A stretch of DNA of 64,000 bases from an uncultured Bacteroidota bacterium (GTDB taxonomy: Bacteria; Bacteroidota; Bacteroidia; Flavobacteriales; BACL11). This document shows positions 55,029-64,000 of the stretch, one piece after another. The stretch is taken from positions 139,566-203,565 of the forward strand of contig CACIJW010000001.1 of NCBI GenBank assembly GCA_902587125.1. The letters run 5' to 3'. Both the position numbers and the translations under genes were made by a program. The notes beneath the pieces were generated by a model. The model saw only the letters and a program-made list of their open reading frames with translations. It searched no databases and was not told the DNA's origin. Every line of letters begins with the position of its first letter. Position 1 is the first letter of the stretch.

Positions 55029-57159
55029 TTACTATTTTTTTAAAAAACTCTAATTCATCTTTTAAGATTTTAACCAAAAATATTCCATTTTTTTTAATCT
55101 CAATGCTTGAACAAGAACTTGTCTCATGTACCAACTCCCCTAAATTATTATAAACCATAATTTTATCGATTAATTCATAATTTGAAAAGTAGAAGCGACC
55201 ATTGTTTGGGTTCGGAAATATATCAATTCCAAGATTTTCAAGAACTTTTAAGTTGGTTGATGACAACTCATTAAATCTTTGTGTGAATTCTTGCAAATAT
55301 ATGTTTGCAATGGTTTGATCATGTATAATTAAAGTGTTTTCATCAGAATTATTTTCTGCATTATTACTCCAATTATGAGAACCTGTTAATAATGTTGGAT
55401 CAGAGGCAGCTACATTAGCATCAGTAATTAAATATTTATGATGTAAGGAGTTTGCAATACCAGCATGTGATTTAACATTTACATTGTTCGTATAGAGGTT
55501 TGAAAATTCACTTCCAGTAGTGTTTTCGTCTTCTATTATTCCTCTTGCAACCACGCCAAATTCAGAATCCTTGTCTATTATATTATTTGCTAAATCATCT
55601 CTTGTAAATGATAATAAAGCAAATTCTAGTGAGTAGTTAACATTATTTATAACTTCATTAATTTTTGAAGTAGTATTGTCAGATGGAGAAAAATAGAGCT
55701 CAATTTCTACACCATTAACATTAAACTTATGAGGAGTATTATCAGATTTGTTAGAGCCAAATACACCACTCCACATTTCATTAAATTCTAATGTATACGC
55801 CTTAGCAAGAGCTTGATCTTGAATAAAGATAAGATTATTATAATCATTAAAAAGATTAGAAGGATTTGTCCAGTTAGTAGATCCAGACATTATCCATGAA
55901 TTATTTTCAGAATGAGCATCAATTATTACAAATTTGTTGTGCATAATTCCTTGTAATGAAGGATCTCTGTATACTACAGGTATATTTGGGTTCAATGAGT
56001 TCAACATAGAATTAACTACATCATCATCTGCTATGTATCTTACGTTCACTCCTCTATTATATGCATCGTTAATTGCTGTAGCAATAGTTGCGTCTGAGGC
56101 ATTATATACGCAAATATCAATTGTACTATCTGCTCTGTCCATATAGGCCTTTATAGTATCGTTAAAATATGTTGTAATATTTTGAGCATCAACACCTAAT
56201 GACACCGAATTATCTACACTATGATTAAAATAAGGTCTAATTTTTCCAGTTGAATTTGATGCAGTTGAGTAGTAACCCACATTTGAAAATGCAGTGTCTG
56301 TACCATTAACAGAAAAGCATTCAACAAAATAAAATGTAGCAGGTTGTAGTCCAGTTAGAGTTATTGTGTGTGCTTTTGTATATGAGTTTCCATTAATATG
56401 AGTGGCTAATGGTTGAGTAACTGCATAGTTGGCTTCAGTGGTTGATGAGTCTGAAGTATTCCATGTGAGATCAAATCCTGTACTGGTTATATTTGATTGA
56501 GTTACTGCGGAAGTAATTATTAGACCTGAAGGTATTATCAAATCATTTGTATCTCTGGGAAGTATTTGATACCCATCAATCGCTGGCACTGAAAAAGTAT
56601 ATTGGGAGGAAATTCCAATTAACGAAATGGGACCAACTGGAATTGTTAATCCAATCAGCGGATGATTTGATCTTATATATATTTTGCCTGACTGGCCACC
56701 AGATGTGAAATCATAGGTACCCACGCTGAATAAACTTCCACCTGAAACAAAGACGGCATTATCTATTTGTACTAACTCTGATTCAGTAGTTTCTCCAATT
56801 TGTGCTGGTAGCATAATTTGTGGAGCAGGATAATTGTTATTAGATGAATGTATCGTTGGAAAGCCTGTAACATATACTTCTAGCAATCCATTAAAATCAG
56901 CTAACTCTCCTGTAATTGTTAAACTATCTCCTCTATTTACATTTGCCAAATAATTATTGGCTGTGAGATCATAAAGAGCTATGCCTGCAGTTGAATCTTG
57001 CATATATCTTATTACTCCAAGCTCATATCCGTTTGTTACTACACCTGTTACGGTAACAGTAGAACCAAGTGGTTGTAATCTAGCACTTGAAATACTAGAC
57101 TGAGCATAAGAAAGATTGGAAAAAAATATAATTAATATTAGTGATAAAAAGTTTTTCAT
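55021..57159 (-). CDS. T9SS-secreted phospholipase D-like protein (two HKD motifs)
   Basis: 712 residues. A signal peptide (after LSYAQ) is followed by an OB-fold-like region (about 20-205, [14 protein letters not shown], of the DUF5689/YhcR kind), a fibronectin type III domain (about 212-300), and two PLD half-sites. These are HxKxxxxD at His407/Lys409/Asp414 followed by SGSTNWTNP, and at His573/Lys575/Asp580 followed by TGSHNWSNN. The two halves form one active site in this family. The last 70 residues are a T9SS signal. PLD enzymes of this type cleave phospholipids or DNA. Last gene of a three-gene operon. Confidence 0.88.
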   Translation of the reverse strand: MKNFLSLILIIFFSNLSYAQSSISSARLQPLGSTVTVTGVVTNGYELGVIRYMQDSTAGIALYDLTANNYLANVNRGDSLTITGELADFNGLLEVYVTGFPTIHSSNNNYPAPQIMLPAQIGETTESELVQIDNAVFVSGGSLFSVGTYDFTSGGQSGKIYIRSNHPLIGLTIPVGPISLIGISSQYTFSVPAIDGYQILPRDTNDLIIPSGLIITSAVTQSNITSTGFDLTWNTSDSSTTEANYAVTQPLATHINGNSYTKAHTITLTGLQPATFYFVECFSVNGTDTAFSNVGYYSTASNSTGKIRPYFNHSVDNSVSLGVDAQNITTYFNDTIKAYMDRADSTIDICVYNASDATIATAINDAYNRGVNVRYIADDDVVNSMLNSLNPNIPVVYRDPSLQGIMHNKFVIIDAHSENNSWIMSGSTNWTNPSNLFNDYNNLIFIQDQALAKAYTLEFNEMWSGVFGSNKSDNTPHKFNVNGVEIELYFSPSDNTTSKINEVINNVNYSLEFALLSFTRDDLANNIIDKDSEFGVVARGIIEDENTTGSEFSNLYTNNVNVKSHAGIANSLHHKYLITDANVAASDPTLLTGSHNWSNNAENNSDENTLIIHDQTIANIYLQEFTQRFNELSSTNLKVLENLGIDIFPNPNNGRFYFSNYELIDKIMVYNNLGELVHETSSCSSIEIKKNGIFLVKILKDELEFFKKIVIN

Positions 57160-57162
57160 AAT

Positions 57163-59967
57163 TTAAAAATTTAGTCGAGCAGACATCGTAAATCTACGAC
57201 CCAGCCCAAAAAATACACTAGCTGATTTAGCATCAAAATCTTGATATGAAACATCGTTGTATGGATCATTATTTTGAGCATCTGATATATAAATTTTATC
57301 AAACAAATTTAAAATACTTAATCTCAGTGATAGTTTATTTTTTTGATTTAGTTTAAAGTTATACCCGCAATGCAAATCAATTAAATCATATGAAGGTATC
57401 TGCCAACTATCTCTTCCCCCGTTTTCACCACCCAGAGAAATTGGATCAAAATCTGCAAAATAGTCATCAAAAAAAGTATATCTTAACTTTACATAGGATA
57501 CTGTGGTCGGTTCATATCTTAAACTAAATCCTAGTTGAGTTTGAGCAGCATCACCAACACGTACACCATCAGCATCAAAACTTACTTCTATGGTGTCACC
57601 ACTATTGGGATCTAAAGCAATACTATTATCGTCATCATAAAATCTTACGGTCTCAGTAGAAGTCCATCTCCAATCTCCAATTGACAATAAACCCTCTAAA
57701 GACAAATTAGATAATAATTTACAGGACAAATCAAGTTCGATTCCCTTGTGAAGTGCATCCATACCATTGATATTTGCTCGAAATGGTATATCATCTATTG
57801 TTACTGTAATACCTCCGTTAGATGGTTTATTATTCCAAATAGTATAATACATATTTAAATTTGAGGAAAAAACACTTGATCGAAATGAATATCCAAGTTC
57901 TAAAGCACTGACGCTTTCATTTTTTATATCTCTGTATAGTCTATTAGAGTAGTCATAAACATTATTAAATCTTGGTGCTTTTGATAGATAACCTAGATTG
58001 AGAAAAACATTGTTTTTATCATCTAAATTATAGTTGGCACCAGTCTTGATAGTAAATCCTGGTATATTCTTCCAATTAGTTTCAGCAAGTTTGGCCTCAT
58101 CAGAGTTCATTGTATAAGCCACGCCATTGTGTACAATTGTATCTAAAACTTGTGTTTTGTTTGCGCCAACTAAATTACCTTGATCGTCAAAAATTAAATT
58201 AGTTGTTACAGAAGTTCCTAGAGCTTCTCTATATGTTGTATCACTTAAAACAAGATCTCTTTTTTTAAAGTAATCTATTCTTTTGTACCCTGAGTTGGAA
58301 GCTGACAAATTAAAAAAAGCACTCAGCATTCCATTTGAGTATTCAATTTGAGAAAATGCTCCACCCCACCGAACTATACCATCATTGTGATATGAAACTT
58401 TATCTCCAACTCTCTTTACAGAAGTTAATCTTTGCTCATTGCTTTCATCAATTACATAATCTGCACCAAGAAGATCGTATACTTCTCTGTAATGTTGACC
58501 AGTGTAGTATCTAAAGTCTAATCCTCCACTTAAATTATAATAGCCATTGATTTCATAGTTCATAGTTGAAAGTAGTCCATACCAAAAATGATTATTGATT
58601 GAACTGCTTAAATAAGTACTACCCTTATTTTGATTATCTGAATACAACAGATCAATATTATTTACATTCGCATCGTATGCTTCTTGCAAGTTATACTGAC
58701 CAAAAGTGTCATAATTATTTGTGTTACCACTAATTCTTGTTCCTCCACCATTTCCAACAGATAAATAACTGACATTTGATAAGTAAAATTTTTCATTTAC
58801 TCTCCAAAAATGTCTAAGAGAGTACTGAGGTTTATGATAATAATTTTGCCTTGTATTCAGTCTTTCTCTATTATTTAACGTGTCTCCAGAGTTATTAATC
58901 TGCCATCTGTTTAACTTCCCCCAGTGCTTATTATATGTGATGCCTTTGTTAGTGATTTGATTATCCCAATTACTTGTGTCACCAAGTTCTCTAGCTATAG
59001 TAGTATCATAAGTAGCTATGTTGCTCTTGTAAGATCTTTGCCCATGCTTTTGAGGAGCACCCATAACAGAAAGACTAATTAAATGATTGCCTATTTCTTT
59101 TTGCAACTTAGCATAATAAAAATATCCTTCTGTCCAAGTTTGATCAACAAAACCATTACCTTGTTTGTAAGAACCTGCAAGAGTAAACCCCCAACCATTA
59201 TTTAGTTTACCCGAATTATACCCAAGTGAACTTCTAATCTTTCCAAAAGAACCAATTTCTTGTTTAAATGAACCTCCAGCTTTATTTCCTGTTCCTCGAG
59301 TTATAATATTCATAGTACCTCCAACAGAGGGGATTGCAATCTTAGAAGCACCTAAACCTCTTTGGACTTGAATATTAGATGTTACAGCATCTAAACCAAA
59401 CCAATTGCTCCAATAAACCCACCCATTCTCCATATCGTTTACTGGAATACCGTCAATCATAACAGCAACATTTCTTTGATTAAAACCTCTAATTGTTATT
59501 CTAGCATCACCATCTCCTCCTCCAGTTTGGGTTGCGTACACTCCTGGAGTTGAATTTAATACCATTGGAATATCTTGTGAAGCAAGTTCTTCATTAATTT
59601 TTTTCATTGGAATTGTAGAAAAAGCAACAGGTGTTTTTCTCTCTGTTGCTAAATCAGCAATTACTCTAACTTCATTTAACTTAATTGAACTTAAGCGAAA
59701 ATCAACACTAGTCAGCTTTGAATTCAATTCAATTTTCTTTTCTAATGATTCATAACCAACATAAGAAATTTTTAAGGTCAAGCTTTTTTTATCAGTAGAG
59801 AATCTAAAATTTCCATCAAAATCTGTGGTAGTTCCTTTATTACTTTCATAAATAACGCTTGCACCTATTAAGTATTCTCCAGATGTTAAATCGCTAACAT
59901 TACCAGTGACAATATTTTGTGAATAAGTGCTAAAAGGAAGTACAAAAATTAATAAAAATAATCTCAA
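57163..59967 (-). CDS. TonB-dependent outer-membrane receptor with carboxypeptidase-like domain
   Basis: 934-residue receptor with signal peptide (after FSTYSQ), carboxypeptidase-regulatory-like domain (about 18-105, IVTGNVSDLTSGEYLIGASV), a plug (about 115-235, containing VMIDGIPVNDMENGWVYWSNWFGLD) and a large barrel ending in Phe. There is no SusD partner. The start is TTG at 59967, one base after the lamin-tail gene's stop. Position between a lamin-tail protein and a PLD-like enzyme suggests uptake of products from that enzyme, which is inference. Confidence 0.9.
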   Translation of the reverse strand: MRLFLLIFVLPFSTYSQNIVTGNVSDLTSGEYLIGASVIYESNKGTTTDFDGNFRFSTDKKSLTLKISYVGYESLEKKIELNSKLTSVDFRLSSIKLNEVRVIADLATERKTPVAFSTIPMKKINEELASQDIPMVLNSTPGVYATQTGGGDGDARITIRGFNQRNVAVMIDGIPVNDMENGWVYWSNWFGLDAVTSNIQVQRGLGASKIAIPSVGGTMNIITRGTGNKAGGSFKQEIGSFGKIRSSLGYNSGKLNNGWGFTLAGSYKQGNGFVDQTWTEGYFYYAKLQKEIGNHLISLSVMGAPQKHGQRSYKSNIATYDTTIARELGDTSNWDNQITNKGITYNKHWGKLNRWQINNSGDTLNNRERLNTRQNYYHKPQYSLRHFWRVNEKFYLSNVSYLSVGNGGGTRISGNTNNYDTFGQYNLQEAYDANVNNIDLLYSDNQNKGSTYLSSSINNHFWYGLLSTMNYEINGYYNLSGGLDFRYYTGQHYREVYDLLGADYVIDESNEQRLTSVKRVGDKVSYHNDGIVRWGGAFSQIEYSNGMLSAFFNLSASNSGYKRIDYFKKRDLVLSDTTYREALGTSVTTNLIFDDQGNLVGANKTQVLDTIVHNGVAYTMNSDEAKLAETNWKNIPGFTIKTGANYNLDDKNNVFLNLGYLSKAPRFNNVYDYSNRLYRDIKNESVSALELGYSFRSSVFSSNLNMYYTIWNNKPSNGGITVTIDDIPFRANINGMDALHKGIELDLSCKLLSNLSLEGLLSIGDWRWTSTETVRFYDDDNSIALDPNSGDTIEVSFDADGVRVGDAAQTQLGFSLRYEPTTVSYVKLRYTFFDDYFADFDPISLGGENGGRDSWQIPSYDLIDLHCGYNFKLNQKNKLSLRLSILNLFDKIYISDAQNNDPYNDVSYQDFDAKSASVFFGLGRRFTMSARLNF

Positions 59968-59968
59968 A

Positions 59969-60874
59969 TTATTGTACTATTAATTTCTTCTGATTAAATG
60001 ATCCATCTCTGTGCTTCAGCTCAATAAGATAAAACCCCGAACTTAATAGAGAGAAATTAATTTCATCACGCGAGCTAATTAAATTTCCTGTCATATCAAA
60101 TAATCTTATTTCATAATTATTTTTTGATGAGATTATTTGAACTGATTCACCTTGTATCATTGGGTTTGGATAAATTGAAAAATCCAAGCCTGTCTTATAA
60201 TTCACCGAGGAAACAGCACAATCACATGAGTGAGATCCCATGCCAGAGTAGGTTGCATCCGGAAGTGAATCATATTCAGCAGTGGGGTTAAATAAAATAG
60301 GGTTTTGAGTGACTCCCTTTTTAACACTTGACTTTCTGACTAAAGTCTGTCTCTTTGTCCACCATGTTCCACCATTTGCATCTGTAAATCCAGCAGTAAC
60401 GTCATCGGTCCAAGCATTTCCTGGGTCTTCTCCTACTTTTCCAAAAATATCTACAATATCACCATTTATTTTTTCTAAAGTAATTGCATCATCACCATTA
60501 AAATAAAATGGAGTAGGATAAATACCACTACATGAATAGTCACAAGCAGCTAAAAATGTTGGGTCAACTGGAAGCGACCAGTATGTGCTAACCCAGACTG
60601 AATCAACCTGACCATTACCAATTGCAATTGCTTGACCTGATGCGATTGAACCACTTAGTGGCCAGCTGTCAGGTGACGTGGATGCTCCATTTCCATACCT
60701 ATTTATAGAATATTCTGATAAATCAATAGTAGAACCTGTAGGGTTGTAAATTTCAATTGCATTATTATTTCCTGGTCCTTCAACGTATTCAGAAATAAAA
60801 AGTTCACTGCAGTCTTGAGCACCAGCTGATGCAGCTAGTATTATTGAGCAAATTATAGTGTAAATTTTTTTCAT
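59969..60874 (-). CDS. Lamin-tail-domain T9SS-secreted protein
   Basis: 301 residues: signal peptide (after SAGAQ), then a lamin-tail domain (about 22-170) of the type CSELFISEYVEGPGNNNAIEIYNP, seen in extracellular nucleases and phosphatases. A T9SS signal follows (IYPNPMIQGESVQI...GFYLIELKH). No catalytic domain is present: in nuclease-type proteins it would follow the lamin-tail domain, but here only about 50 residues separate it from the T9SS tail. It may tether other proteins at the surface. First gene of the operon. Confidence 0.85.
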   Translation of the reverse strand: MKKIYTIICSIILAASAGAQDCSELFISEYVEGPGNNNAIEIYNPTGSTIDLSEYSINRYGNGASTSPDSWPLSGSIASGQAIAIGNGQVDSVWVSTYWSLPVDPTFLAACDYSCSGIYPTPFYFNGDDAITLEKINGDIVDIFGKVGEDPGNAWTDDVTAGFTDANGGTWWTKRQTLVRKSSVKKGVTQNPILFNPTAEYDSLPDATYSGMGSHSCDCAVSSVNYKTGLDFSIYPNPMIQGESVQIISSKNNYEIRLFDMTGNLISSRDEINFSLLSSGFYLIELKHRDGSFNQKKLIVQ

Positions 60875-60963
60875 TTATTTTTCTTGCTAATTTAAAAAAT
60901 AGTGATAATTAATCTAAATATTAATAAATAAATAAATGTTAATTTTATTTAAAATTATTTCTG

Positions 60964-62850
60964 ATGATATCAAACTTTGATGATTATTTAAAAAAATACA
61001 AAGAAAGCGTTGAGTCTCCTGAGAAATTCTGGTCAAGTTATGCAGAGAACTTCAAATGGGAAAAAAAATGGGATGACATATTAAAATGGGATTTTAGAGT
61101 ACCAAAAGTTGAATGGTTTCGAAACGCAAAACTCAACATCACAACCAATTGCCTTGACAGACATTTAAAAAAACATGGCAAAAAGATTGCTTATAAGTGG
61201 ATTCCTAATGACCCAAAAGAAGATTCCATTTCTATAACTTATGAGCAACTTCATAGGGAAGTATGTAAGTTTTCAAATGTATTGACTAAAAATGGAGTAA
61301 AAAAAGGTGATCGAGTTTGTATTTATATGCCCATGCTCATTGAGTTGACCATAGCTGTTTTGGCTTGTGCAAGAGTTGGTGCAATACACTCTGTTGTTTT
61401 TGCTGGATTTTCTGCCCAAGCTCTTTCTGAAAGGATAAATGATGCTACATGTAAATTGCTTATTACTTCAGATGGAAGTTACAGAGGAGAGAAAGAAATA
61501 AAGCTTAAAGAAATATGTGATGAGGCACTAGAAAATACACCAACAATTGAAAGCTGTATAGTTTATAAAAGAACTGGCTCTGAAGTAAAAATGAGAAACG
61601 GCAGAGATAAGTGGTGGCATGAGGAAATGAAAGATATATCCAATATTTTCGAGCCAATTATTGTAGATGCTGAGGACCCACTATTCATATTATATACATC
61701 TGGATCTACCGGAAAACCAAAAGGCATTCAACATTCAACAGCAGGTTACATGGTCTATACCTCTTTTTCATTTAAAAATGTATTTCAATATGAAGAAGAT
61801 GATATTTATTGGTGTACTGCAGATATCGGATGGATAACTGGTCACTCCTATATAATATATGGTCCTTTATTAAATGGAGCATCCTCAATTTTATTTGAAG
61901 GAATACCATCGTTCCCAGATTTTGGAAGATTTTGGAAGATAGTTGAGGAAAACAAAGTAAATATTTTTTACACTGCCCCGACTGCAATTAGAGCACTTGA
62001 AGCTAAGGGATTAAAATATGTTAAGCCATATGATTTAAGGTCTCTTAAAGTTCTTGGTACTGTTGGTGAACCTATAAACGAGGATGCTTGGAACTGGTAT
62101 AATAAAAATATTGGAGAAAAAGATATTCCAATTGTTGACACATGGTGGCAAACTGAAACTGGAGGAATAATGATATCAAACCTTGCAGGTGTGACACCAT
62201 CAAAAGCCACATTTGCTACACTACCCTTACCGGGAATACAACCATGTATAATGGATAATGATGGAAACCAATTAAATAATCTAAATGTTGAAGGAAAATT
62301 ATGTATTAAATTTCCATGGCCCTCCATGGCAAGAACAATTTATGGAGATCATAAAAGATTTAAAGACACATACTTTAGCACTTTCGAAAACATGTACTTT
62401 ACTGGCGATGGGTGTATTCGAGATAATGAGGGTATGTATAGAATTACAGGTAGAGTTGACGATGTAATCATTGTTTCTGGTCACAATCTTGGAACAGCAG
62501 AGATTGAAAGTGCAATTGATGAACATCCTAATGTATGTGAAACAGCTATTGTTGGATATCCACACAAAATCAAAGGCAATGCTATATACGCCTTTGTCAT
62601 AACACAAGGAGATATCAAGAATGAAATAAATACAAGAGCTGAAATAAATAATTTGATTGTAAAAAATGTTGGACCAATTGCAAAAGTTGAAAAAATCCAA
62701 TTTGTAAAAGGTTTACCTAAAACAAGATCTGGAAAAATAATGAGAAGAATACTTCGCAAAATTGCTTCAAATGATTTTAGTAATTTTGGAGATACAAGTA
62801 CTTTACTAGATCCTAACGTAGTTGAAGAAATTATAAGAGAAAAAATTTAA
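60964..62850 (+). CDS. acs: Acetyl-CoA synthetase (AMP-forming)
   Basis: 628 residues, full length. ILYTSGSTGKPKG (P-loop-like), WWQTETGGIM, the hinge Asp in RITGRVDDVI and the acetylatable lysine in PKTRSGKIMRRIL are all present. It converts acetate and CoA to acetyl-CoA. Divergent from the lamin-tail operon across an 89-base gap where I see no exact -7 box. The next gene starts 1 base after its stop. Confidence 0.96.
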   Translation: MISNFDDYLKKYKESVESPEKFWSSYAENFKWEKKWDDILKWDFRVPKVEWFRNAKLNITTNCLDRHLKKHGKKIAYKWIPNDPKEDSISITYEQLHREVCKFSNVLTKNGVKKGDRVCIYMPMLIELTIAVLACARVGAIHSVVFAGFSAQALSERINDATCKLLITSDGSYRGEKEIKLKEICDEALENTPTIESCIVYKRTGSEVKMRNGRDKWWHEEMKDISNIFEPIIVDAEDPLFILYTSGSTGKPKGIQHSTAGYMVYTSFSFKNVFQYEEDDIYWCTADIGWITGHSYIIYGPLLNGASSILFEGIPSFPDFGRFWKIVEENKVNIFYTAPTAIRALEAKGLKYVKPYDLRSLKVLGTVGEPINEDAWNWYNKNIGEKDIPIVDTWWQTETGGIMISNLAGVTPSKATFATLPLPGIQPCIMDNDGNQLNNLNVEGKLCIKFPWPSMARTIYGDHKRFKDTYFSTFENMYFTGDGCIRDNEGMYRITGRVDDVIIVSGHNLGTAEIESAIDEHPNVCETAIVGYPHKIKGNAIYAFVITQGDIKNEINTRAEINNLIVKNVGPIAKVEKIQFVKGLPKTRSGKIMRRILRKIASNDFSNFGDTSTLLDPNVVEEIIREKI

Positions 62851-62851
62851 T

Positions 62852-63583
62852 ATGTCTGATAGTTTAGTTATTATACCGACTTACAACGAGAAAGAAAACA
62901 TAGAAAAACTCGTAAGAACAATATTTTCATTAAACAAGTTATTTCATATTTTAATTGTAGATGATGGTTCACCAGATGGCACTGCAGACATTGTGATAGA
63001 TTTGCAAAGTAAATTTCAAGACTCTCTTTTTATTCAAGAGAGAACAGGCAAATTAGGACTTGGTACAGCTTATATTCATGGATTTAAATGGGCCTTAGAA
63101 AGAAATTATTCATATGTTTTTGAAATGGATGCAGATTTTTCGCATAATCCTGCCGATCTTGTAAGACTTTACAATGCAAATGAAGAAAAAGGTGGTGATT
63201 TATCTATTGGCTCAAGATATGTAAAAGGTGTCAATATTATCAACTGGCCAATGTCAAGACTTCTACTTTCTTTTTTCGCATCAAAATACGTAAGGTTAAT
63301 CACGGGAATGCCAATCAATGATTCCACAGCAGGATTTAAATGTTATAAAAGAGAAGTATTAGAAACAATAAATTTAGATGAGATACAATTTGTTGGTTAT
63401 GCTTTTCAAATTGAAATGAAATTTAAGGCATGGAAGTATGGTTTTAATGTAATTGAAGTGCCAGTAATTTTTACTGACAGAAGTGAAGGAGAATCCAAAA
63501 TGAGTGGTGGAATTTTTTATGAAGCTGTCCTTGGTGTAATAAATATGAAAATTAGAAGTATTTTCAAAAATTGGAAAAGATAA
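62852..63583 (+). CDS. Polyprenol monophosphomannose synthase (Dpm1-like GT2)
   Basis: 243-residue GT2 transferase. VIIPTYNEKENIEKLV is the N-terminal Rossmann start, IVDDGSPDGTADIV the DxD-like nucleotide site, FEMDADFSHNP the catalytic Asp motif, and AYAFQIEMKFKAWKYGF with DRSEGESKMS closes the family signature (seen here as GYAFQIEMKFKAWKYGF). It has no C-terminal membrane part. It likely transfers mannose to a polyprenyl phosphate. Directly followed by the dihydroorotase gene, as in other Bacteroidota. Confidence 0.9.
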   Translation: MSDSLVIIPTYNEKENIEKLVRTIFSLNKLFHILIVDDGSPDGTADIVIDLQSKFQDSLFIQERTGKLGLGTAYIHGFKWALERNYSYVFEMDADFSHNPADLVRLYNANEEKGGDLSIGSRYVKGVNIINWPMSRLLLSFFASKYVRLITGMPINDSTAGFKCYKREVLETINLDEIQFVGYAFQIEMKFKAWKYGFNVIEVPVIFTDRSEGESKMSGGIFYEAVLGVINMKIRSIFKNWKR

Positions 63584-63587
63584 AAGC

Positions 63588-64000
63588 TTGAAAACTCTTA
63601 TAAAAAACAGTTTTATTGTTGATAGTGGAAATTTACAAAAAAAGGATATTTTAATTTCTAATGATATTATCCAAAAAGTCTCCAGTGAAATTAATATTAG
63701 GGCTGACAGGATACTTGATTGTAGCGGGCTACATATTATACCTGGAGTTATTGATGATCAAGTTCATTTTCGCGAGCCGGGCTTGACTCATAAAGGAGAT
63801 ATATATTCGGAAAGTAAAGCTGCTGTAGCTGGTGGGATAACTTCTTTTATGGAAATGCCTAATACTTCACCACAAACATTGACGCAAGATTTATTGAAAA
63901 AGAAATTTCTATTGGGCGAACAAAAATCTTTGGCAAATTTTTCATTTTTTATGGGGGCTTCAAATGACAATATAGATGAAGTTCTTCTCTGCGACCCAAA
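63588..64000 (+). CDS. pyrC: Dihydroorotase (class I), N-terminal part, runs off the window
   Basis: The first 137 codons of a dihydroorotase/amidohydrolase. The strand PGVIDDQVHFREPGLTHKGD carries the metal-binding His-x-(H/R) motif; here the usual His-x-His is replaced by His-x-Arg with Gln before it (DQVHFRE). SKAAVAGGITSFMEMPNTSP is the next family motif. The start is TTG at 63588, 4 bases after the GT2 stop. It catalyses pyrimidine ring closure if the rest is intact. The gene is cut by the window edge. Confidence 0.88.
   Translation, partial: MKTLIKNSFIVDSGNLQKKDILISNDIIQKVSSEINIRADRILDCSGLHIIPGVIDDQVHFREPGLTHKGDIYSESKAAVAGGITSFMEMPNTSPQTLTQDLLKKKFLLGEQKSLANFSFFMGASNDNIDEVLLCDP

Noticed and set aside
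1-64000. Prophage, insertion sequences, CRISPR arrays, rRNA genes or a replication origin
   Set aside because: No transposase, integrase, repeat-spacer pattern, rRNA or DnaA-box cluster was recognised.

Overview
The window looks like a piece of chromosome from a marine, AT-rich member of the Bacteroidota, most likely a Flavobacteriales lineage. The evidence is the gene order (nadK, DUF6089, uppS, bamA, two ompH, murI), many secreted proteins with type IX secretion (T9SS) C-terminal sorting domains, two SusC-like TonB-dependent receptors, and recurrent TAnnTTTG boxes, the Bacteroidota -7 promoter element, just upstream of genes. A full-length ispG shows the MEP isoprenoid route, which argues weakly against typical Flavobacteriaceae (mostly mevalonate users). 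Coding density is very high: no gap exceeds about 280 bases and several convergent genes overlap. I see no phage, insertion sequence, CRISPR array or rRNA; there is one tRNA.

Layout. 1-6.9 kb: envelope biogenesis (nadK end, outer-membrane protein, uppS, bamA, ompH x2, murI) and an Nfu Fe-S carrier. 6.9-8.8 kb: 4Fe-4S ferredoxin, thioredoxin-reductase-like ferredoxin-NADP reductase and 2Fe-2S ferredoxin. 8.8-12.6 kb: 2-oxoglutarate dehydrogenase E1/E2. 12.7-18.3 kb: prenyl synthase, rfbA, then frr-pyrH-tsf-rpsB and rpsI-rplM, all on the minus strand. 18.4-20.9 kb: gdhA-kbl. 21-25.5 kb: TonB receptor, kdsB, a CCDC81/SPOR protein and a thioesterase. 25.5-31 kb: GT9 transferase, tatD, tRNA-Ser(GGA), a GNAT-like protein, PIN-PhoH, and a glycosyltransferase/LpxH-like pair. 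31.3-33.6 kb: an orphan carotenoid desaturase, a truncated THI5/NMT1-like gene closed by a terminator, and an NTF2-like lipoprotein. 33.7-42.3 kb: a minus-strand block with a Lacal_2735-type small protein, two CotH-type secreted kinases, an OmpA lipoprotein, a beta-propeller protein, an arylsulfotransferase-like protein and a YXWGXW protein. 42.3-47 kb: DUF502, a PNGase F-related secreted protein, ispG. 47-55 kb: purT, ribE, pepA, pdxA, DUF177, rpmF, fabH, accB, accC. 55-60.9 kb: a minus-strand cassette of lamin-tail protein, TonB receptor and T9SS-exported phospholipase-D-like protein. 60.9-64 kb: acs, a dolichol-phosphate-mannose-synthase-like transferase and the start of dihydroorotase.

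Most of the window is housekeeping. The parts most worth a second look are: (i) promoter boxes so close to start codons that leaderless mRNAs are predicted, three of which also expose false upstream TTG starts; (ii) the lamin-tail/TonB/PLD cassette, which looks like an extracellular phosphodiester scavenging module; (iii) the CotH-kinase/sulfotransferase T9SS block; (iv) the decapitated thiamine-precursor-binding gene; (v) a perfect 12-bp hairpin inside kdsB; and (vi) three AATTCAA repeats between gdhA and a TonB receptor. I cannot point to a demonstrably new system; these are hypotheses.
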